Source: Chloroflexota bacterium
GTDB lineage: Bacteria; Chloroflexota; Anaerolineae; Anaerolineales; Anaerolineaceae
Direction of reading: 5' to 3'
Assembly: GCA_012522475.1 (NCBI GenBank)
Contig: JAAYKH010000039.1
Span: forward strand, 1-36,971
DNA: 36,971 nucleotides
A program made the position numbers and the translations under genes. Positions 30,696 to 36,971 of this stretch are shown one piece after another. The notes under the pieces are model-generated. The model ran no database searches. It was given only the letters and a program-made list of their open reading frames with translations, and was not told the origin of the DNA. Each line of letters opens with the position of its first letter. Position 1 is the first letter of the stretch.

Positions 30696-33155
30696 ATGAA
30701 CAGTGAAGCGTGGTATCTTGACGAGGATGATCAGGACAACCTGATTGGCAATATTCATCAAAGAACTGAAGAGCTGTATCGCATATCGAGCTGGGAAATG
30801 GAAGACGATGACAGCTTTACCAGCCCTGCTATTTTGGTGGAAGATGTGGTGGTGTTTCCACACATGATTTCACCAATTTTTCTCAACGATGAGGCCTCTG
30901 TACAGGCGGTGGAAGCAGCACAGGAAGAGAATAAGACGGTTGTTGCTCTGTATTGGTCCGATGATATCAGCGATGCGGATGCTGACCAATTCTTACCGAT
31001 TGGGTTAGAGATTGCCGTGGGGCGCATCCTGACTTTGCAAGGCGGTGAACGGTCGGCCCTGGTGCAGGGACGCAAGCGGGTTGAGATTGTTGATATTGTA
31101 CAAACTGAACCCTATTATGTCGTAAAAGCACGCCCGGTCAACGACAATTTCCGTATGACCCGTCATCTGAACGCGATGATGCGCACCTCACGAAATTTGT
31201 TCGAACGCTGCGTCTCCTTAAATGATAATCTACCGGAAGAAGCACACCTTTTTTCGATCAATATTAGCGATCCTGGCTGGTTGGCCGATATGATTGCTAC
31301 ATCGCTATCGTTATCCATTGAAACCCGAAAAAACTTGATGACGCTTGTTCACCCTGCTGATCGATTAAAAGCAATCAATCAGATTTTGGCTGAGGAACTG
31401 GATGTTTTAGAGCTGGAAGATGAGATACAGACTCAGGTGAAAACAGAGGTGGATCGATCGCATCGTGAATATTATCTGCGTGAACAGATGAGGGCGATCC
31501 AGTTGGAATTGGGAGAAGATGATTTCTGGGGCCAGGAAATTCGTGAACTGGCTGAGAAGCTGGAAACGTTAAGCCTTCCCGAAGTCGTGATGACACATGC
31601 AACCAGGGAATTGCAACGCTTACAGCAAATGCCGTCAATGGCACCCGAGGTGGGCATTATCCGCACCTATTTAGATTGGATTCTGGAGCTCCCTTGGACA
31701 GAAATGACTGAGGACAACCTGGACGTAAAGCATGTTACGCAGGTGCTGGAAACTGACCATTACGGTCTGCAGAAAGCAAAAGACCGAATTCTTGAATATA
31801 TTGCCGTTCGTAGTTTACAGCCCAAACGCTTACAGCAGCCGATTCTTTGCTTTGTTGGTCCACCCGGTACAGGAAAAACCTCTTTGGGTAAATCCATCGC
31901 CGCTGCGCTGGGCCGCACTTTTGTCAGGCTCTCTCTTGGCGGCGTGCGTGATGAAGCAGAGATCAGGGGGCACCGCCGAACCTATATTGGGGCTCTGCCG
32001 GGGAGGATCATTCAAACGATGCGTCGTTCTGGCTCTCGAAATCCGCTTTTTATGCTGGATGAAATTGACAAAATGGGAGCAGATTTTAGGGGCGATCCGT
32101 CCTCTGCGCTTTTAGAGGTGTTAGATCCTGAACAAAATTATGCATTTTCAGATCACTATCTGGAGGTGGACTATGACCTTTCGGAGGTGATTTTCATCAC
32201 GACTGCGAATACGTTGGGCAGCATCCCACCTGCCTTGTTGGACCGCCTGGAAGTAATTGAATTTTCAGGGTATATCGAAAATGAAAAGATTGAGATTGCT
32301 AAACGTTTTCTAATTCCCAGGCAGCTTGAAGAGACCGGGCTTGATGAGGAGGGCATTCAATTTCTGGAACAGGCGCTGACTAAGATTATTCGAGAATATA
32401 CTTTTGAAGCCGGTGTGCGCAATTTTGAACGTGAAATAGGCCGTGTTTTGCGCAAGATTGCCCGATTTAAGACCGAAGGAAAGCGATACCCCAAAAAGAT
32501 AACGCCGCAAGTCGTCCGTCGTTATTTGGGCCCGCAGGAATTTTTTGAAACTGAGGCTGAAGGAGAAGATGAGGTTGGCGTTGCAACGGCATTAGCATGG
32601 ACAGAAAACGGCGGAGAAATTATGCCGATTGAAGTGTTGATTTTAGCAGGTAAAGGGAATTTGCAGATAACCGGTCAAATTGGGGATGTGATGCAAGAAT
32701 CAGCACAGGCTGCGCTTTCGTATCTCAAATCCAGAGCGGAGAGTCTTAAAATAGATCCTGAAATCTTTGAAAACGTGGATGTTCACCTCCATGTTCCTGA
32801 GGGTGCGATCCCTAAGGCTGGGCCCAGCGCGGGTATTACGATCGCTGCTGCGATGATCTCTGCTTTCACTGAAAGACCCAGTTATCACCTGGTTGGCATG
32901 ACGGGCGAGATCACATTGCGAGGCCGTGTTCTCCCGGTGGGAGGGATTCGAGAAAAAGTGCTGGCGGCACACCGGTCTGGTTTAAAAAAGGTGATTATCC
33001 CCGAGAAAAATGCTAAGGACCTGGAGGATATTCCCAACCCTGTTTTGAGTGATATTGAAATTGTCGCGGTAAAACACATGGATGAAGTTCTACCGGTTGC
33101 TTTGCATATTGCGGCGTCTCATTCAAAGACAACAAAGCGAAAAATTGCAGTTTAA
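30696..33155 (+). CDS. lon: ATP-dependent protease Lon (LonA type)
   Basis: The protein has 819 residues, typical of LonA plus a short acidic N-terminal extension (about 1-45). The LON N-domain spans about 45-240, with a coiled linker (EYYLREQMRAIQLELGEDD) next. The AAA+ Walker A is GPPGTGKTS at about 388, Walker B is LFMLDEIDK, and the Lon-specific GGVRDEAEIRGHRRTYIGALPGRI is intact. The Ser-Lys protease domain has S711 in KAGPSAG and K754 in GGIREK, with a 43-residue spacing as in E. coli. The SD GGAG lies 5 bases before the ATG. It degrades damaged and regulatory proteins in the cytosol. No HrcA/CIRCE or heat-shock box was seen in the short gap after folC. Confidence 0.97.
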   Translation: MNSEAWYLDEDDQDNLIGNIHQRTEELYRISSWEMEDDDSFTSPAILVEDVVVFPHMISPIFLNDEASVQAVEAAQEENKTVVALYWSDDISDADADQFLPIGLEIAVGRILTLQGGERSALVQGRKRVEIVDIVQTEPYYVVKARPVNDNFRMTRHLNAMMRTSRNLFERCVSLNDNLPEEAHLFSINISDPGWLADMIATSLSLSIETRKNLMTLVHPADRLKAINQILAEELDVLELEDEIQTQVKTEVDRSHREYYLREQMRAIQLELGEDDFWGQEIRELAEKLETLSLPEVVMTHATRELQRLQQMPSMAPEVGIIRTYLDWILELPWTEMTEDNLDVKHVTQVLETDHYGLQKAKDRILEYIAVRSLQPKRLQQPILCFVGPPGTGKTSLGKSIAAALGRTFVRLSLGGVRDEAEIRGHRRTYIGALPGRIIQTMRRSGSRNPLFMLDEIDKMGADFRGDPSSALLEVLDPEQNYAFSDHYLEVDYDLSEVIFITTANTLGSIPPALLDRLEVIEFSGYIENEKIEIAKRFLIPRQLEETGLDEEGIQFLEQALTKIIREYTFEAGVRNFEREIGRVLRKIARFKTEGKRYPKKITPQVVRRYLGPQEFFETEAEGEDEVGVATALAWTENGGEIMPIEVLILAGKGNLQITGQIGDVMQESAQAALSYLKSRAESLKIDPEIFENVDVHLHVPEGAIPKAGPSAGITIAAAMISAFTERPSYHLVGMTGEITLRGRVLPVGGIREKVLAAHRSGLKKVIIPEKNAKDLEDIPNPVLSDIEIVAVKHMDEVLPVALHIAASHSKTTKRKIAV

Positions 33156-33193
33156 AAAACAATACCCCATCGACGGAGATTGTTTTTTTAAAC
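33151..33193. terminator. Bidirectional terminator after lon
   Basis: AAAAAACAAT (33154-33163) pairs with ATTGTTTTTT (33179-33188); the 15-base interior includes a weak CCCC/GGAG pairing. A seven-T run ends the plus-strand hairpin. It overlaps the lon stop codon and also faces the convergent coiled-coil gene. Confidence 0.55.
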
Positions 33194-33224
33194 AAGTGGA
33201 TGAACTGGTGGGTGTTTAAACGTC

Positions 33225-33689
33225 CTAATTTTGGTCGAGAGTGTAGATCTCATCCTGGAGAGTTTTAATGCCGTTTCGAACCTGCGTGATCATTCGGTCA
33301 AGATGTAATTCAAGGCCGGTCAGAGTTTCGAAGATGTACTTATCGGCCTCTCGCTGTGAAGACTCGGCATCTTGCTGCGATTGGTTGATAATTTCGTCGG
33401 CCCGCATTTTTGCTGCCTGGATGATCTCATTATCTTCCAGCGTCTTGTCAGCTTTTTCTCGAGCCAGCGCGATGGTACGATTGGCTTCTTCTTTGGCCTG
33501 GGCCAGGATGCGGTCACGTTGGGCGATAATCTGTTGGGCTTTTTTTATCTCCTCTGGAATGGCCACACGCATTTGATCAATTAGATCTAACATGCGGTCT
33601 TCATCAACGATGACGCTGTGTGTCAGCCAAATAGGTCGGCTTTCATTAAACAGTTCTTCTAAACGATCTACAAGATGCAAAATATCCAT
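33225..33689 (-). CDS. Coiled-coil protein resembling ATP synthase b-subunit / DivIVA type
   Basis: The protein has 154 residues starting at ATG 33689 (MDILHLVDRLE) with GGAGG 5 bases upstream; an ATG four codons earlier also has an AGGA. After about residue 50 it is a continuous heptad-rich helix (EEIKKAQQIIAQRDRILAQAKEEANRTIALAREKADKTLEDNEII), rich in Ala, Glu, Lys and Arg, similar in look to the stator b-subunit or DivIVA proteins. No membrane segment is present, so it is not a real b-subunit. It follows coaD by about 80 bases on the same strand and recG-coaD upstream. The role is unknown; a cytoskeletal or scaffold function is possible. Confidence 0.7.
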   Translation of the reverse strand: MDILHLVDRLEELFNESRPIWLTHSVIVDEDRMLDLIDQMRVAIPEEIKKAQQIIAQRDRILAQAKEEANRTIALAREKADKTLEDNEIIQAAKMRADEIINQSQQDAESSQREADKYIFETLTGLELHLDRMITQVRNGIKTLQDEIYTLDQN

Positions 33690-33742
33690 AACATCCTCCA
33701 TGTTGTCCTTGCATCAGGAAATGTTGCAAGCGTCATACCAAT

Positions 33743-33775
33743 ATTAACATATTTTTAGTTTTTAAATATATTAAT
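33743..33775. other. AT-rich stem-loop at the end of coaD
   Basis: ATTAACATATTT (33743-33754) and AAATATATTAAT (33764-33775) pair with one mismatch around a 9-base loop. The dyad includes the coaD stop codon. It could slow or end transcription, or protect the mRNA between coaD and the coiled-coil gene, but it lacks the GC stem of a true terminator. Confidence 0.35.
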
Positions 33776-34295
33776 CCCGCAACGAGGTCAACGGGACAAT
33801 ATCTTGTTCCTCGCCTAAAACTTTAAAGCGATTTTTTAAGGCGGTCTCCACGTGTGGTGGGACAAAGCCTGACACATCGCCGCCTAGAGCAGCGACCTCC
33901 CGTACGGTTGTCGATGAGAGGAAGGTATGTTCTTCGCTGGTGATGAGGGCGATCACGTCAATGCTGGGGTCAAGTCGGTTGTTGGCTAAAGCCATACGAA
34001 ATTCGTACTCAAAATCAGAAAAAACCCGTAACCCTCGAACAATTGCCTGGGCGCCCACTTTATTTGCGAACTTTACCGTTAATCCCGAATATGCGACAAC
34101 ATGAATGTTTTTAAAATCAAGAAAAGCTTCTTGAACAAGCGCCAACCGTTCTTGTGGAGAAAAAAGAATGTTGTGCTGTTCTCTGGCATAGACAGCAACG
34201 TACACCTCGTCAAAAAGATCCGCTGCCCGTTTGGCGATATTGACATGCCCATAATGAATGGGGTCAAATGTTCCTGGGAATAAAACAGTTGTCAT
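33771..34295 (-). CDS. coaD: Phosphopantetheine adenylyltransferase
   Basis: The protein has 174 residues, slightly longer than the usual 160. It converts 4'-phosphopantetheine and ATP to dephospho-CoA in the cytosol. The nucleotidyltransferase motif PGTFDPIHYGHVNI (about 7-20) carries the HxGH-type site (family usual TxGH, here HYGH). IVRGLRVFSDFEYEFRMALANNRL (about 85-108) and FLSSTTVREVAALGG near 127-141 are standard. The ATG lies 1 base after the recG stop, and AGGAGA within the recG end is 11 bases away, so translation is probably coupled to recG. Confidence 0.95.
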   Translation of the reverse strand: MTTVLFPGTFDPIHYGHVNIAKRAADLFDEVYVAVYAREQHNILFSPQERLALVQEAFLDFKNIHVVAYSGLTVKFANKVGAQAIVRGLRVFSDFEYEFRMALANNRLDPSIDVIALITSEEHTFLSSTTVREVAALGGDVSGFVPPHVETALKNRFKVLGEEQDIVPLTSLRD

Positions 34296-34296
34296 A

Positions 34297-36786
34297 TCAG
34301 CTCAGGTCTCCTTTCCTATTTGGCCAAAAATATTCCAGGGCCTCACGCATCAGTTTGTGCTCTAAAGCAGAAAGCGTGGGGTCATTTTCATAAACCTGTT
34401 GCGCATACTTGCGTGCTGTTTCAATGAGGCTCAAATCGGTCAGGCTTGCCAGCCGTAAACCGGCATATCCGGATTGACGGGTTCCTAAAAACTCTCCCGG
34501 GCCGCGCTGTTTCAAGTCATGCTCAGCCAGGATAAAACCATCGTGTGTATTAACCATGGCTACCAGACGTTCGTTTTCAGCTTTATCATCGGTTTGGGGG
34601 ATGAGAAAACAATAGGATTGTTCTCCGCCACGCCCAACACGCCCGCGCAGTTGATGTAATTGGGCTAAGCCAAAGCGGTTGGCTCCCTCAATGATCATGA
34701 TCGTTGCGTTGGGGATATCAACGCCGACTTCAATAACCGTCGTCGAGACCAGGATGTCAAATTGGCGGTCACGAAAATGGCGCATAACCGTTTCTTTTTC
34801 GTCTGGGCGAAGGCGGCCATGAATGAGGCCAACCCGTAAATCGGGAAAGACTTCCGATTGCAGCCGCTCATATTCCTGAACTGCGGCCAAAACCTCTTCA
34901 TCCTCTCCCTGCTCAACCAGAGGGTAAATGATGAAAGCTTGGTGACCATGATTAACCTGTGAGCGTACCAAATTGTAGATGCGTTCTCTTTCAACAGGAT
35001 AGTTGATAAAGGTTTTCACAGGCTGTCTGCCAGGGGGCATTTCATTTAGCACGCTCAGATCCAAATCGCCGTAGACAGTCAGGGCTAATGAACGGGGGAT
35101 GGGTGTGGCTGTCATAACCAGCAGGTGTGGATTGTGCCCTTTTTCCCTGAGCGCAGCCCGTTGTGAAACGCCAAAACGGTGCTGCTCATCCACAACTGCG
35201 ATCTGCAAATCATTAAAAACAATCGGGTCTTCAATCAGTGCATGAGTTCCGACAACCAGCTTGATTTCCCCTTGCGCTAATCCTTCCAGCAGCGCTTCTC
35301 TTTCTTTGGCGGGGGTATCGCCGGTTAGCAGGCGTATCTGATGTTCCTGGAGTACCGCTTTGTTTTCAGCTGGCGTTGCCAGTAAATTCTTAAGGTTGAC
35401 ATAATGCTGCTCAGCCAGGATGCTCGTTGGCGCCATATAAGCCGCCTGAGCGCCAGAACTGACGACCATCGCGATTCCTAAGCCGGCGATAATCGTTTTG
35501 CCTGACCCGACGTCGCCCTGTAGCAGTCGATTCATCGGTCTGCCAGAAACAAGATCCGCGCGAACATCTGATAAAGCACCGTGTTGTGCGTTTGTCAGCG
35601 AAAAAGCCAATCGGTTGACCTGGCTGTTCAACCAATCATCACTAATCGGGAACACTCGTCCTTCAACGTGCGCCCAGTCATGTTTCTGCCTGAGGACACC
35701 CAATTGGAGCAAAAAGATTTCATCAAACGCCAGACGGTGGCGGGCTTGCTGTAAATTATCAGGGTTTTCCGGAAAGTGGATCTCTTTCAAAGCAGTTGAT
35801 AAATCCATTAAACCGGCATCTTCAAGGATGTAGGCGGTCATAAATTCCGGTATTTTAGGTGCCCAATTGCTTAATACCGAAAACATCACCCGGCGCAGCC
35901 AGCGCTGATTCAGGCGTGCTGTTAGGGGATAAATAGGGACAATGCGTTGGGTGTGAAGTTGTTCCTGTGAGATTTTCTCATAATCCGGGTGGTACATCAC
36001 CAGCTTGCCCATGTACTGCTCAACTTTTCCGGAGATCGAGAGGAACATATTTTTACGCAGCTGGCGCAGATGGTAAATTTGGTTGAACCACATCAACTGG
36101 ATGGTGCCAGTATCATCCGAAACTAAAGCCTGAACAATCTTGCGATTCTTTTCGCGGGTCGTAAAGGTGTCAACCCGGTCAACACAGGCAATGATTGTTA
36201 CTTCTTCGTCGTAGGTGAGATCTTTGATGAGTTTTAATTTCGTGTAATCATCGTAGCGACGCGGAAAGTAATAAATTAAATCTTCGATGGTAAAAATACC
36301 GAGCTTGTTCAATAGCTGTGATTGTTTTTCACCGATTCCGTGAACTGTTTTGATGGGTGCGTTCAGGGAACCAGGGAGAACGTTTGCTGGAATGGTCGCC
36401 AGACCCTCGGAGGATTTTTGGGCTGAGAGGCGGCTTTTTGTGCGCATGGGCTTCTCGGACGAAATTGGTTTACTGTGTGGCGGTGTTTGCGATGCCCGGG
36501 GTTTTTCTGGCGCCTTTGGTGCCGACAGGTGTTTAATCCCGGGATTATCCAGGATTTTTCCGATGCTTTTTAACGCCTGTGCCCGCCCCTCCAGTGATAA
36601 ACCTGAGTAACTCCTGAGAATATTAATGACATTTTGAATTTGTTTTTCAGAAAGCCCGTCAGCGCGTGCGTCTCCCTGCCAAGAGTCGGTCAAGTTCTCT
36701 AAACCACCGACGACTGCTTTATCAGCATAATTTAATTCTGCTTCAAGTTTGAATATTTTGTATAGTTTCTCGATGGACCGTTGCAT
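34297..36786 (-). CDS. recG: ATP-dependent DNA helicase RecG
   Basis: The protein has 829 residues, with about 135 more at the N-terminus than E. coli RecG (693). The extension has a basic, Ser/Pro-rich linker (about 88-130) that likely tethers the helicase. The wedge domain follows: HGIGEKQSQLLNKLGIFTIEDLIYYFPRRYDDY (about 147-180). The helicase core has GDVGSGKT (Walker A), DEQHRFG (Walker B), VMTATPIPRSLALT and the RecG motif RGRVGRGGEQSYC with GANRFGLAQLHQL. It reverses stalled forks and processes recombination intermediates. The ribosome-binding site is weak (AAGG). It is the first gene of a unit with coaD. No promoter was clear in the 185 bases upstream. Confidence 0.96.
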   Translation of the reverse strand: MQRSIEKLYKIFKLEAELNYADKAVVGGLENLTDSWQGDARADGLSEKQIQNVINILRSYSGLSLEGRAQALKSIGKILDNPGIKHLSAPKAPEKPRASQTPPHSKPISSEKPMRTKSRLSAQKSSEGLATIPANVLPGSLNAPIKTVHGIGEKQSQLLNKLGIFTIEDLIYYFPRRYDDYTKLKLIKDLTYDEEVTIIACVDRVDTFTTREKNRKIVQALVSDDTGTIQLMWFNQIYHLRQLRKNMFLSISGKVEQYMGKLVMYHPDYEKISQEQLHTQRIVPIYPLTARLNQRWLRRVMFSVLSNWAPKIPEFMTAYILEDAGLMDLSTALKEIHFPENPDNLQQARHRLAFDEIFLLQLGVLRQKHDWAHVEGRVFPISDDWLNSQVNRLAFSLTNAQHGALSDVRADLVSGRPMNRLLQGDVGSGKTIIAGLGIAMVVSSGAQAAYMAPTSILAEQHYVNLKNLLATPAENKAVLQEHQIRLLTGDTPAKEREALLEGLAQGEIKLVVGTHALIEDPIVFNDLQIAVVDEQHRFGVSQRAALREKGHNPHLLVMTATPIPRSLALTVYGDLDLSVLNEMPPGRQPVKTFINYPVERERIYNLVRSQVNHGHQAFIIYPLVEQGEDEEVLAAVQEYERLQSEVFPDLRVGLIHGRLRPDEKETVMRHFRDRQFDILVSTTVIEVGVDIPNATIMIIEGANRFGLAQLHQLRGRVGRGGEQSYCFLIPQTDDKAENERLVAMVNTHDGFILAEHDLKQRGPGEFLGTRQSGYAGLRLASLTDLSLIETARKYAQQVYENDPTLSALEHKLMREALEYFWPNRKGDLS

Positions 36787-36971
36787 TATTGAATTTGGCC
36801 TTATGTCTGGTTGCTTGTTTTTATTTTATCGTGAATTACACATTAATCATAGCGTATTACCCAGGCAATTAGAAGGAACACGTCATTAAACAAGCAAAGA
36901 CAGCCTTAAATGACAAATGTGTATTTTGGTCAATATTCGATAATTAGAATGCCCCGATATACGAACCTGAC

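Overview
The window looks like chromosomal DNA of a Gram-positive-type or monoderm bacterium, most likely a member of the Chloroflexota (Anaerolineae-like). This is inference from gene style: lipoproteins with long Thr/Pro/Glu stalks, a stand-alone MreB-like gene, Rex, a RecG with a long N-terminal extension, and a DUF2207-type membrane protein. No rRNA gene is present to confirm it. Genes are densely packed, with no gene-free stretch above about 300 bases. No phage, IS element or CRISPR array was seen.

Region 1 (1-7250) is visibly AT-rich and is probably an acquired or differently evolving block. It holds a minus-strand operon livK-livH-livM-livG-livF-LLM oxidoreductase (the last gene runs off the left edge). 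A PLP-dependent cysteine-synthase-like gene faces away from it. A divergent promoter pair sits between them, and a 40-bp perfect palindrome lies between livK and livH.

Region 2 (7300-15000) is GC-richer and has a lipid theme. A true FadR-type regulator (with what looks like a FadR operator over its own start codon) is co-transcribed with an alkyl-DHAP-synthase-like flavoenzyme and a GlpD-type glycerol-3-phosphate dehydrogenase. Nearby are a GNAT-fold acyltransferase-like gene and a serine-palmitoyltransferase-like PLP enzyme.

Region 3 (12670-19260) carries two paralogous lipoproteins, a GTPase with a DUF697-like membrane tail, a membrane-anchored Mrr-like nuclease and a Gfo/Idh/MocA oxidoreductase. 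A tRNA-Pro(GGG) with a clear promoter and terminator follows.

Region 4 (19534-25008) is the most unusual part. It is one minus-strand operon: a zinc-ribbon membrane protein, a DUF2207-like membrane protein ending in an alternating Cys-Ala tail, a radical SAM/SPASM protein with a PqqD-like N-terminal domain, a paralogue of that enzyme that has lost all its cluster cysteines, and a SAM methyltransferase. Together they suggest an undescribed RiPP-like modification system acting on the tail of a membrane protein.

Region 5 (25196-36971) is mostly housekeeping: rex, a membrane protein with an MreB-like actin homologue whose hydrolysis residues are altered, an AHSA1-PDZ-DinB fusion, folC-lon, and recG-coaD with a coiled-coil protein. 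The last 185 bases upstream of recG show nothing that I can name.
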